Assembly (NCBI RefSeq): GCF_019578655.1
Contig: NC_063261.1
Location: forward strand, 24,159,126-24,223,125
Source of the DNA: Ricinus communis
Taxonomy: Eukaryota > Streptophyta > Magnoliopsida > Malpighiales > Euphorbiaceae
Reading direction: 5' to 3'
Length of the DNA: 64,000 nucleotides
The notes below the pieces were generated by a model. It saw only the letters and a program-made list of their open reading frames with translations, did no database searches and was not told where the DNA came from. Within the stretch, counting starts at the first letter, position 1; each line of letters starts with the position of its first letter. A program made the translations under genes and the position numbers. Shown here piece by piece: positions 11,391 through 23,662 of the stretch.

Positions 11391-12971
11391 TATGTAATCA
11401 TATGAGAATAAAATCTTTGTTATTGACATTTTAATATTATAAAATATATATTTGTTTTCAGATTTACAAAAATTAGTAGAAGGCAATAAAATTTCTGTAA
11501 ACCGTCAATCTGTTGCTTACCATTGATGGTTGGTTAAGCCTCCCAATCATTGAGATTAATATGATAACCTTTAGGACATTATGACATAGTAAATGAGAAT
11601 ATATATATATCGTATTAGAATAAAACATTTTAAGATAGACATTTTAAAATTTGATAAATTACATAGATCTTTCGTTATTACAGTCTCCATGGTGAATAAA
11701 TAATAAATATATAGTTACAAATTTTAAATATAAAATACATCTGAGTCTTAACTCGAGTGCTTACAATTTTTTAAGAGAGAGATTATGTGTCAGAAGACAT
11801 TATAATAAATACCAAATCGGACAATACAGCAACAAAAATAGAGAAACAAGAAATAAAAGAAATGTCTTTTATATATAAAATTAAATTCTATGCTAAAATA
11901 TTTAGTTAATAATATAAAGAGAATAAAACATTAGTACTCTGGACTCCCCGATAATAGAATCTCCAATATTATATCAAAAATCTACTAAACCTAAAAGTTT
12001 AAGCTATTAAGTGAAGTTAAAAGATAATTTTATATATCTAACCGTTTTATACAAAAAAAAATATAACTTAAGTTATTAGAAGATACCCAAAAACAAACTT
12101 TTACATTTCTAACATCAGTGTTCCTAAAATGTCGATTATAATTAAGTTCAGACCAAGTTGAACACTTACTAAATAAAGTTGAATGAAAAACAAAAAATAA
12201 GTTACCAGTTACCACCATGTCTGAACGTGCATCAGTTATTGTTTTTGCACCAAAACATAGAAAACTGACACTGTTCATAACAGTCTGGTTTAGGGCATTT
12301 TATTTCTTTTGTCTTGTTATGGAACCACGTTCTGTAATTTGTATATAGGATAGAAACTTAAGTCTAGTTATATAATTAGAAACACTAGAAATTCAGTTAG
12401 TATTATATCAAGAAGAGAATTCAAAGCAAAATTCATAGGTAACTTCAGTACCTTGTTGATATGAACTCATTAGCAAGCTTATCTTCCTTCCTCTGGAGCT
12501 TTTCCTTTTCTCTAGCATGTGTGTGTGTGTATATATATATAGAATAAGGGTTTCACATTTAAATAATGTTGTTAAATAGATTTGGCAGATAAAAGAAGTA
12601 CATGATGGCTAATCAGTGCTAGTGAATGCCAGTCTCTACAAGACCAAACCTGCAAAAATTACTTCCAAGTATTTGTTAAGGAGGATATATACATATATAT
12701 ATATTTGATGAACCACTTTCCTTCTAAATTATCATATGAAAAGAAATTCTAATTTACTAAATGAGTTCATATGAAACATACAAATGACTGAAAATGATAA
12801 CAACGAGGGATTTCTGCAAGAGGGTAACTCAAATCAGTAAATAAAACAAAGTGAAAAAGAATGTAAAGAACTATCGCTATCAATAGGCAAAAGTGAAAAC
12901 AGCAAAAACATGTAAAGAAAATAATATAATAGATCATTATTAAACTAAGTGTTAGTGATACCGTACCACTG

Positions 12972-13017
<46 letters not shown>

Positions 13018-13470
13018 CCCAATAAGGCTGAACATGAAAAAAGAAAATTATATTAACCAATTGTACTTGTACCTAACTTAGCCTGAGAAACTGAAAGAGA
13101 AATAATTAATCAAAGGAAAAGAAAACAAACCAAGACCACCAGAACCAATGCTATTTTTGAACCAATGGGTGCAAATATATTTCTCGATCTAATCACATTG
13201 TACCCAAATTTTGATTATGATTTCCATGAAATGCAAATTCCATAATGAACATTCCCCAAGTCAGTAGTAGTTCTTGATTATATATACTTACACGAATAAA
13301 CAAAAACCATTTAATTATGTCCCCAGTGGTCACACATTGCAATAACAATAAAAAATAATAATAATAATGATTATAATCTATTACCTTCTTAACAAGTTAA
13401 ATCTACACATCTAATTATTTGGAAGAGACAACTGTTGATGAAACTTCCCTTTCTTGTGTTTTAACTTGTG
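11391..13470. other. Intergenic sequence downstream of the PTL-like gene
   Basis: AT-rich with no convincing coding sequence. It includes (TG)n(TA)n at 12517-12540 and a (TA)n run at 12974-13014. The last few hundred bases before 13471 probably hold the 3' UTR of the trihelix gene. Confidence 0.6.
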
Positions 13471-16260
13471 CTAAAGTTGCTGATTCTTCTCCTTTCTCGG
13501 CTTCAAGCCATACTTGTTCCACAACTGCTCTCCTCCTCCATTTGCTGGAACTTGAAAGCAGCTCCCATGCATTTGATCGCTACCCATATATGAGTTTGAA
13601 GTAGGTGATGATGATGAGTTCATGCCCTCAAGTCTAGCTATTTCCTGGCCATTGTAAGGATCAAGTTGTTGAAAATAATTGCTGGTTGTCAAATCTTCTT
13701 TCCTCTTCTTGAAACCCTCGCCCTCTGTTGCCATGTTAAAGAAGACGTTCATGTTCTTCCATTTCTCTTTACACTCATCCACACCTCTATCATACCCCAA
13801 ATTAGCCATTTTTCCTGCTATCTCTTCCCATAGATTTTCTTTTGAATACCCACTATTACTACTTTCTTGAAATCTTGATTCCATTGTTGTTCTGATCTGT
13901 ATTAAGCTAAAAATCTCTGGCTCACTCCATCTACTAGCTTTGAGTACTTCATGATCAATTCCAATCTTTTTAGCATTTCGATCTTGGTTATTGTAATGAT
14001 TTTGAGTTGCTATAGCAATTTTCTCAATCGATGATGATAGGTCTAGTCCTTTCCCTGTGCATTTCCTTAAAATCTCCATTAAAGCAACATCTCTTGCTTC
14101 CATCCATGCTCTTTCTTTAGCCCAGAATTCATGTATCCTATCTAACCGAGCTGACTCTTGCTTTGTCCACTCTTCCTCTCTAAACATTCTTTCTTGTTCT
14201 CTATCTTCAATCGTCTTTATCATTCTCTCCATCCAAGCCTCTTGACTTTCCAGCAACTTCTTCATTTGAATGTCCACAAAATTTTTAACCTTTCCTTTCC
14301 AGTTCTTTTTAGCCTTTGTACAAGTATAACTTTGGCTCTCAGTACTTAACCCTTTCTGTTTCTCCATGGATCGCTTCATCATATAAGCAATAGCAGATAA
14401 GTCCTCATCATTGTTCTCTGAAGAGGAAGTCTCAAATTCAGATGTGTTGGAGAAGCTTAGGCTTTGCTCACTATGCTTGTTGTTGGTTTCTTGAAAGGAT
14501 TCTTGATTTTCTTGATTAATATTGTTGCTTGGTGGTTGATAAAGAAAAGTAGTGTTGGTATTTGTCAAATGAGTGGTTTCTGAAGCTGAAGCTATTTGAT
14601 TGCTTGTTTCTCCATAAAGAGCTTCAAGTTGTCGAAAGAATCTGTAATGTTTCCCATCTTGTCTTCCAGCTTTACCGTCCTTTGTTTTCTTGTAGTATTT
14701 GTACAAGTTCTCAAATTTTTCCCTACATTTCTTGCCACTTCTTTGGTAACCATGTTCGTCAGCCATGATTCTGTAATTATCAAAGAGAACATGCATATAT
14801 AGGAGTTACTAAACACAAGATGATGAGTACATGTATATAATAATCAAACAAATAATTACTCAACTAATAATTAACATTCCCAAAACATTCTTTAACAGTC
14901 ATTAACTAATGTGTTCTATAAGTAGTAGTAGTAGTACTATTATTATTATTAGTATTATGATGTACTTGCTTCTCTTGGAATGATAAATCTAATAAATTAA
15001 AGCAACTGATTAAAATATTCAAAAACACTAATTCCTCATATTGAAGATCCCATCAACTGTGAAGATAAAACCTATTATTTATTTTATTATTAGCTAAACC
15101 CAGTGATCCAATTACTTGATGCTTCAAGAAAAAAGAAATAAAATAGGTGATAGATTGAGAAACACTGAAATGGTATCAATCTCATCTTCCAAAAACTGTA
15201 TAATGCTTCTGCTTACAAGCTATTCATTTATGGGATCTACCCATGTATGTCCAACAAAAAGCAATTAATGAACACGAAATAAAGGGGGAAAGAAAAAAAA
15301 GAAAAACACCTGAGTCTCTCAGTTAACTCAGTTTGCTTTTGTCATTATAAAGTACTAGATTCAAGAAAATTACTATAAGTAATAATAATAATAAAAAAAA
15401 AGAAGAAAAGTATACAAAGATTTGTAGCTTTCATCACCCATATGAAATTTTCTTATGGGTGGTTTTCCCTCCATATGTTTATTAATAAAATCAACCCTTT
15501 TTATGGAAGGAAAAAAAAATAGAGAGAGAGAGAGATGGAAATAGACAAGTAGTGAAGAAACCCCATGTTTATTTAAACAAAACCAATTAGGGTTCTTAAT
15601 CAAGCATCATGAACAAATGCAATAACAAGAAAGAAAGGAAAAAACAAGACACAAGTAACAAGAAAGAGAGAAAGGAAGGGAAAAAAACACAAATGAGTTC
15701 AATGCAATTTTAGTTATTGAGATGAAAGGTAAACAAATGTACCTAGAAACCTCATCCCAAAGGGGACCCTTTTGATTAGCTTCTCTAAACCTGGAATCAA
15801 GCCTAGATCTGATCTCAAGAAGAGTAAGAGTTTCTTGCCTTGGCCATCTACTATTATTCCCTGCATCATTACCAATCCAACCACTCTCCATATCAAGACC
15901 AAAAAAAGTAGCACCAGTACCAGAAACAAAGCTAGCAGTCGCATTACTAGCAGCTGCAGAAGTAGTAGCAGCAGCAGTAGCAGCAGTAGTAGGGTTAATA
16001 CTAGTAACATTGGTGCAATAACGGTCATGACCGAGCTTGACCAAACCACTAGGGAACATTACTTCATTAGCTGCTGCCGCCGTACCATAATCATGGTGAT
16101 AAATATGGTGGTGATGTGCTATTTGTGGAGCGAGATTATTGTTTCTACTCTGGAAAAAGGTTATTGACTCTGCTGTGGGTTGTGGGCTGGGTTGAAGATG
16201 GGTTCTTCCGGCCATCAGTTGCCGGAGATCCGGTAAGCCGTACTGATGATGGTCACTCAT
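13471..16260 (-). CDS. PTL: GT-2-type trihelix transcription factor, PETAL LOSS orthologue
   Basis: A nuclear DNA-binding protein; in Arabidopsis PTL limits growth between sepals and shapes petal initiation. There are two exons: 16260-15743 (ATG start) and 14770-13471. The intron has GT/AG ends and splits an Arg codon, giving 605 aa (Arabidopsis PTL is near 590). The N-terminal trihelix spans about residues 138-225 (RWPRQETLTLLEIRSRLD, then KKCREKFENLYKYYKKTK) and is cut by the intron at residue 173, as in PTL. A Lys/Glu-rich central helix (about 329-407, probable coiled coil) leads to the C-terminal trihelix at about 453-518 (RWSEPEIFSLIQIR, ECKEKWKNMNVFF). The end YGLKPRKEK is also PTL-like. 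The first exon has a His run and an Ala/Thr-rich stretch (91-110). No breaks are seen. The 5' UTR lies above 16260 and is CT/GA-rich. Confidence 0.95.
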
Positions 16261-18450
16261 GTGTAGCTACTCGTAGTATGGTACTACTAGGTTTTGAAAA
16301 CGAAGAAAATGAGAGACAGAGAGAGTCAATTTCTGTTCTTTTTTCTTTTTCTTTGCTTTTGGGTTTTGTTTTAAATAATGAGAGAAAGAAAGAGAGATTA
16401 TCTAATGGACAAATTTGGAACTTTAAAAGTTTTTTAGAGAGGAGACAGGATCCGAGTCTACCGCAACTTTCATTACTCTTTCATCACTACTTCTTCAATT
16501 CTCTCTCTTGTTAGAAAGTGAAAGAAAAATAATAATAATAATAATAGAAAGTGAAAATATGAACATTTACGTAATGTAGGGACCAATCACAGCCAGACAA
16601 TTGTCAAAGCATTACACGAAGATCGTAATCCTATGCTCTTTGCACTGATTAGATGACGCGTTTACAGTTTCAGATATATCATTCTTTTTATTTTATTTTA
16701 TTTTATTTGTGGTGTTGTATATATCATGAATAATTTAGACCTAACATAGAAAAATATGGAAAGCTATTTAGAACTGTAATTATTGTGACCAATTAAGATT
16801 ATAATAGTAGGATTATAATAAAGTGTTATATTTATATTTTTGGGTCTCTCTTTTCATCATTGTTAAGAATATATATATATATTTGTAAAGTCAAATTTAT
16901 TGGTATGTTATCAACTGATTACTTTAGGTCAAATTTAATTATTCCATCCAAATTCATTTTTCCTAATGAATTGAGCTATTGACTTTGTGGTTTGATTCAG
17001 AATATAATCATATCTAATAATTTCATAATTTAGAAAAATTCTTATTCTATTTGTATTATATCTGCCAACAGACAAATGAATTAATTCCATGTAAAAGATG
17101 ATTACATAACAAATATGATAATTGATAATCATTCACTGTCCAAAGAGTAATTCCGTTGGGATTAGATACTTGACGGCTGATCAATACTTGAATTGATTTG
17201 CTAGCTCATGACTATATAATTAAATTACCTAATGTTCTGTTTGATTAAAATGTATAATAAAATTCATTTTATTTAAAAAGAAATATATAAAAAAAATAAA
17301 ATAAAATAAAAATGATAAAGTCGTGGTGTAATAAAATGTACGGACTTACTAATATGGAATTCATTTAGAAATTCTATGTATTTTATTAGAATTTAGTTTA
17401 ACTATAATCAATTCCATACAAATTTGATTATATATAATACTAAATTAATTTTTTACTCCATTCAAAGCATATAAATTTTAAATTTACAAATAAATTCTAT
17501 GGATTTCAACCAAAAACCATTTTAACTTTAAATTAGCTATATGTGATTCCCTTATTTAAGCTAGTTAAAAATGGATTGGGTCTTCTTTTTCTATCCGAAA
17601 ATAAAATATTTGACTAGGTATAAAAATATAATGGGCTACTCCGCATACACGTATAAGATATCTACACTACTTTTTTACATCAGTATAAAACATTCATAAT
17701 ACATGTTACTAATTTAACAATTTAGAATAACTAAGTATTTTCTTAAAATGTGAATGTTGAATGGAGACGTAACCGATTTAATATTTTTTTATTTATTTAT
17801 AAAATTTTCTTTTAAGAATAAAAATTGAGACATGTCTTTACCGAGTATAATTCCTTATTGTTGCATTTGCTTCGTAATGAATTAAAGACATGCACGTCTC
17901 GTTAATTAGCGGTCTCATGTATGTTTGAGGAAATGAAAAATAGATATATGCTTTAAGAGCACAAGAAATAATTATGTACGCATGGCACTGCTAGTTGACC
18001 TATCAAGTTGACTTGCTTAAGGAACTTCATATCCAAATTAAAGACTGTAACAAAATTTGAAGGAATTATATCCAAGTTTACACAAGTCAACTTATATGAT
18101 AATGTAAAATATGAGTACTTCAGACAAGTTTAAAGTGTTCGCATACATATAAAGATTAGTGCCTGTATTCATTAATTTAAAGGAAAAAGAAAAGAAAAGA
18201 AAGAAATCCAGATTGTATAAAATTAATTCGTAATCCCATTTTAGCTATTGCAATTGGTCCATTTAATCCAGCAATAGTTGGGGCAAATTCACAAATCTTT
18301 GAAATAATACTGAGAAATCATAGATTTTTAAGTAGGGATCCGCAAACATAAAAAAATCTTCGTTCTACTAAACAGGGTGTGTTCAACTCATAATTTATTT
18401 GATAATTTTTATGAATGTCAACTAAGTATTGTAAATAAATTGCTCTCCAC
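16261..18450. other. Upstream region of the PTL-like gene; AT-rich intergenic sequence
   Basis: The first 250 bases or so are probable 5' UTR (CT-rich on the minus strand). Beyond that I see microsatellites ((AAT)n near 16530, (TA)n near 16870) and no coding sequence. A distinct TATA box could not be chosen with confidence. Confidence 0.55.
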
Positions 18451-18636
18451 TCTTCAATCACTTGATAACCAAAGTCATTTTTTGACAAATGATTACTATG
18501 AGTCAGACTCAATAGAATTTGATAATCCTTTTTTTTTCATCATTCTTCAATCACTTGATAACCAAAGTCATTTTTTGACAAATGATTACTATGAGTCAGA
18601 CTCAATAGAATTTGATAATCCTTTTTTTTTCATCAT
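18451..18636. repeat. Perfect 93-bp tandem duplication
   Basis: Two adjacent copies (18451-18543 and 18544-18636) are identical by eye, including a 9-T run. The unit is 31 codons long and keeps an open plus-strand frame through both copies ([20 protein letters not shown] as its first 20 residues). I do not recognise the surrounding sequence as any gene. Confidence 0.95.
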
Positions 18637-20435
18637 TAATGTGGAGAACTGAATTATAAATTCTCTTTCTTTATCATCAATCGAATCACTGTTCGCGATC
18701 AATAATTCTATTTTATTATCAAATTATATATATAATCTTCAAAAAGCGACCTATAAAAAGATTTTCTAAAAGATTCTTTTATTTTTAAATTTTAAAGATC
18801 AAGAAAATAAAAAGGAAAATAAACTTTTTATATATATAATTTTTTTTGTTTATGTAATATATATATTACTAAAGAAAGAAGGAATACAAATCCTCTCGAT
18901 AGAACAAAAAATGGCTATTGCTCCAACTATTTTAATTTTTCTGATATCGGTTTTATATTTAATGTTGAACCTAACATAATAGTTTGATGTAATACAGGAC
19001 AAGCAAAATGTGAAAAATCTTTAGTTAATAAAAATTGAATTTTACTTTTATATAATTGTTTGTCATTATAATTGTACCGCTAATTCAATAATAAACTATA
19101 AATAATATAAAGAATAAACTATATATATATAGAAATAAATAATTTCAAATCGGATGTTACAAGGGTTGGTTCGGACAGTTTGAAGGTATCAAAAAAAGGG
19201 GAACAAATTGAATGGGAGCATTAGGGTTGTTAAACTTTAAATTCCAATGAAAAGGAATTTAAGTATATGAATGATTAGCAACCATCAAAAATATTCTAAA
19301 GCACTTATATTATATACAAATCTATTCTTTATACAACGGGAGAGAACTTATGCTCCTGTATTTATATATGTTCAAGAACAGCTGATGACTTAATACTTCA
19401 TCCAAAAACAAACAGTAGAATGTGACGATTTAATTTGTCAAACTGATTTGAGGAAAGGGAATATTTTGGATAAATCTCCTCGGCCACTGATATGATGCGA
19501 ATGCTTTTTCTTTTAACTATCTAAAGTTTTCTCATGCAAAGCAAAGAATTAAATTGAAGAAGGAAAGCATCGGATTGAGTCTCCTGAAACAGTATATGTA
19601 TATATATTAGTATTTAGTACAGTTATTGTCAGTTCTGATTGCTTGCAACAGACGTTGCTGACCCTATCCACTTACAAAATACAACTTACCCTTTCTTCCA
19701 CCTCTCTCTCTTGCGTGACTTAACTGCTTATCATCTACTCAGTAAATAAATAAACCAAAGAGAATATCACACATTACTGTATAAATATTTTGGAAACTAT
19801 ATAAATAAGTGTTTTACTTTCCTCATAAAGTGTTTATGAATTATAATTTGCCATTATTGTATTAAGTCCACCCTTTTCTGTCCAATTAAAAGCAAACTGT
19901 TGATGTCTTTTTTATAAAGAAAATTTGACGGGATTTTGCATTAGAAGCTATTGGGGTTACAAAAGAATCAGACGAAAAAAAAGTTTGTGAAATACACAAG
20001 GGAATTGCTAAACTTTGTAGTTGTAGCTAACTATCAGTCACGCTTAACAAAATTATAACTATTCCTTTAACAGATACAAAACTTTCAAGGAACCACACAT
20101 TCTAAGATTGTTTCAAATTTAGCACATCAAATAACTAAAAAATGTCTCATGTGATGAGTTTTAACTCTTTATATATAGAATCAACTATTTATTATCTCAT
20201 TTTAATGTGCAATTTAATTCATTCATGCATTCTTATATCCTAGACATTTGTCATCTTAAAAGTCTGCCAAAAAATGCTCTTTTTATTATTATTATCTAAA
20301 GATAGGAATCTACAACCCACAATTGCATATGAAAGAATCCCCAAAACTCATATTACAGACAGAGTTGCATAATACAAAATTATAGAAAAAAAGGCTGAAA
20401 TTACAAAGTAAAAAGCATACATGAAAAGGGAAAAA
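18637..20435. other. AT-rich intergenic sequence, no gene recognised
   Basis: No coding sequence, RNA gene or element ends were seen. It is mostly low-complexity AT sequence with a few short TA runs. Confidence 0.55.
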
Positions 20436-20660
20436 TTATAGCCATGCTATGAACTGGCACAATCTTTCAACAACTTTGGCTAAAGGATCGACAGTTTGAT
20501 TGCAAGACCAATAGATGTGTGTAATTGTGATAGAGGGAAATAAGCTTTTGAGATCCTTGATTTCCCCCAAGAATGTCCCAGAACTTCTATAGTCTGTCTT
20601 CAATATTACCGTTGACCCAACCCATAGCAATAACTAAGTCAAATTTGTGATCCTTTCTAA
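20436..20660 (-). pseudogene. RNase H-like (RVT_3) C-terminal fragment
   Basis: The open stretch encodes ILKTDYRSSGTFLGEIKDLK, then ITITHIYWSCNQTVDPLAKV. It aligns in layout with plant RVT_3 domains: a xxTD acidic site, an ExxDIKxL helix, a HVxRxxN strand and VADxLAK, here with Pro after the Asp. It is isolated from any reverse transcriptase and lies next to the solo LTR. A LINE relic or domesticated RNase H fragment are both possible. Confidence 0.6.
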
Positions 20661-20747
20661 AAGAGAACTGATAGAAACCGATAGTTGGAGCTAGAAGTTC
20701 CACTTTGGAGTCCTTGATTCGAGATGGAGAAGAAAATAAACAAATAA

Positions 20748-23657
20748 TGTAACACCCGGAATTTTTTTTATATATTTAATAATGAGTTTTTTATTTAAGT
20801 TAATTTTAGCTTTATTTTTAATGGGTTTAATTTGAAATGATTTAATAAAAAATTTAATATTAATCAAATAAATGAGTTATTTTCTATACCCAATTAGTTT
20901 GAAATTTTAAGAAATTATTCAAGTAAATTATTTGAGAAATGATTATATTTTGGTTATTCAAAATTTTTCCAAATGCATATTTATATAAGTAAAATTATAT
21001 ATTGAAAAATTATGGTAGAATTGTAAAGGATGTGTTTATAAAAGAATTTTGGGAAAATTGATTATTTAATTTAATTGTGTGTTAGGACTAAATTGAAAAT
21101 TTATTTTGGAATAAGGATTGAAAGTATAATGTTATTTTTATGGGGTTTTAATGGAAATTTGTGAGTTTGGTATTTTCATAAATAAATATGTCGGTCAGGG
21201 GTATTTTTGTAATTGTGTATTTTCAATAATTCAGATTTGGCCCAAATTAAATAGCTAGGGGCTTAATTGAAAGGCTAAAAAGAAGTTTGGGGGTCAAATT
21301 GGAATTCTGCAGGATGAAATTGTAAGTAATTAAGAAAGTTGAGGGACCAAGTTGTAACAAGGAAAAGTTTGGGGGCCTAATGTCGATATTGAAAGGAAAG
21401 AAAATCGGGAAGAGGAAGAGGAAGAAAGGGAGGAGAGAGAGGCCGGCGTCCATGGTGGATGACGGAGGCTGTGCCGAGCGGCCAAGCGAGCCCGATGGTG
21501 GCGGTGGAGGCAATCGGCAGCGGCCAATCGCGACGTGGCGGCTTGAGCGTGCTTCCTGGCCTTCCTACCGATCTCGGTGGCGATCAACTCCCCTTGGAGA
21601 GAGCTTCCTTTGCTTTGGTGACCGGAGGAGAGAGTTCAAGTGGAGGCAGCGTTTTTGGGCTTTTCCCATGAAGTTTCGGAGGATGGATGATCGAAGGACA
21701 TATCCCGACTCTCCTTAGCTCAAGCTTCGCGATGGCACCGGTTTAGTGGGCGATCGGATTTCGTTTGCAAATCGACGGTCGAGATCGTCCGCAATCTCTC
21801 CCGGACGATCGGGTGTCGATCGGAAAATCGGGCGAGGTTGTGAGTCCGATGGTGTGTTCGGATCGTCGATCGGACTCCCGGCCACGGAGGGCGAAGTCGA
21901 CCGAGCGATCGAGCGTCTCGGTAATTATCTTTAGCCCGTTAATTTTAGAAATTCTTGGTTTAATTGTGTCTATTGTATTATTTTGAGTATTTGATGATTT
22001 TTGTGAGTCAAAAATAATTGTCTGTCAGTTTGCCTGCCTTGTATTTTGTCTTTGTGTGAGTCGGAAATAGTGAAGTTTGGGGACCCGACTCCCGTTGTTT
22101 AAATTGTTGGATATTTGGAGTGTTTTTCTAGCAGTCCTGGACCCGTTTTCACGGGGGGTAATGTTCGTGTTGTAGGGGAGGTTCACGGATTTTCGGTGAG
22201 AATTCTCCCGAGTCGAGATTCTTAGCCACCCTGCGAGTCTAGACCTAGGATTAATGATCGATTGTTTCAGCGTTTTGATAAATTATTTTCCGTGATTAGA
22301 TTGTCAGTTTGTTCGGCTCGCTCCTACCGAGGCACCGGAGCAGAGCTAGGAGGTCGCCAAACCTGTGAGTTAAAGTCATTTAATCTTTGCGCTATTGCTA
22401 GTCTGATTTTAATATGCTATTTAGAATTTGTGCTTAATATGATTATTAGTATCGCAAAATAAATGATTTCACTTGATTATTAATATTTGAAATAATATAA
22501 ATATTATTATTAGTATGTTATAATAATTCCAAATATTATCAGTTTTCCACCCGAGTTGCGATGTTTTACTCTTAATTGTTAATCATTAATTTGATATGGT
22601 TGAATGACTTCATTATACAATGATATTTATTATATGTGATGATTGCGAATTGGGAAATGTGGCTTGTAGAACATGCCACCGATACCGCAGAATGATCATG
22701 GACATGTAATAAGATTTTCATGGGTTTGCCCTAGTCGAGCATGGCTCTCTGGGCTGATTTGTGTAAATTCGTCGGAGGTAAGGTCCCCGGTCGAGCATTG
22801 CTCTCGGGGCTTATTTGGATACTTAAGTGACTGACCGGAGGTAAGGTCCCCGGTCGAGCATTGCTCTTGGGGGCCAGTCTTATTGGATTAAGAGAGCCGA
22901 ATGGCTACTAGATTTCTTATTTGGATACTTAAGTGACCGGAGGTAAGGTCCCCGGTCGAGCATTGCTCTGGTGGGCCAGTCTTATTGGATTAAGAGAGCC
23001 GAATGGCTACTAGATTTTGGGGTTTAGGGTTCTACCGAGCCACTCATCCCGTAAAAGTAAAAATATATTTTTATTCATTTATTTATTTATTATGGTATGA
23101 TTATAATATGGATTGTATTTACGTGCATGGTTGATATTTTGATTCGAATGATTAATATTTTATGTGAAGGAAATAGTAGGGTATGATTATAGTATGGTTT
23201 GATATACTGATTTGAATAATCTATGTTTTCTGAGAAGAAGCAATAGTCCCTAGATTATTTGATTTTAACTCACTCTAGACCCATACCTCATTTTTACTGC
23301 TTTTCAGATTCGTGATCATAGTTCTCCTGCGACTCTTATTCAGTAACCCGACTCCTTCATCATCGGGTGATGTATTTGATTTGGTATGTAAATTGGTAAA
23401 TCTTAGATTCTCCGCAGTAGTAAATAGTAGATGTATCAGTTGTAAATTTTCTGAGCTTCGGGTCTCGCCTAGTTTTTCTGGTAGACCGAAGTAATTTTGT
23501 AAAGTGTAACTATTAAGATAAATTGTGGCTTTAATAATATTAATTTGAGATGAGATTTGTTTAAATCAGTGAGTGTCAGGCTTACTACGGGTTTCGGTGG
23601 CCTTAAGCCTACCCATTCCCTAGTGCCGGTCACGGGCCCACGGGTGGGGTCGTGACA
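20748..23657 (-). mobile_element. Solo LTR of a Ty3/gypsy (Tekay/del-like) retrotransposon
   Basis: The element has TG...CA ends (TGTAACACCCGGAA at the left, GGGTCGTGACA at the right) and perfect 5-bp target duplications AATAA at 20743-20747 and 23658-23662. Read on the minus strand it begins TGTCACGACCCC with CCGTGGGC and GGGAATGGGTAGGCTTAAGG, and ends GGGTGTTACA. That is the appearance of long LTRs of del/Tekay chromoviruses, which are also 2-4 kb long. There is no PBS, gag or pol inside, so it is one LTR left after LTR-LTR recombination. A GC-rich, CpG-rich part (21400-21930) contains several meaningless open frames. Confidence 0.85.
22774..23020. repeat. Tandem repeats inside the solo LTR
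   Basis: The block GGAGGTAAGGTCCCCGGTCG continuing into AGCATTGCTCT starts at 22774, 22837 and 22939. A second block, GCCAGTCTTATTGGATTAAG continuing into AGAGCCGAATGGCTACTAG, occurs twice (about 22873 and 22975). Unequal repeat spacing (63 and 102 bp) indicates nested duplication. Confidence 0.9.
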
Positions 23658-23662
23658 AATAA

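Noticed and set aside
12767..13060. A 97-codon minus-strand frame with an alternating Ile-Tyr run
   Set aside because: The run is a translated TA microsatellite and nothing else in it looks like protein.
15714..16514. Open frames overlapping the first PTL exon in other frames, including Leu-rich and Ser-rich ones
   Set aside because: They are shadows of GCT/CAG repeats that encode the Ala-rich part of PTL in the true frame.
21330..21986. Several overlapping open frames of 60-112 codons on both strands
   Set aside because: They lie in the GC-rich part of the solo LTR. Long open frames on both strands at once follow from base composition, and no frame resembles a protein family.
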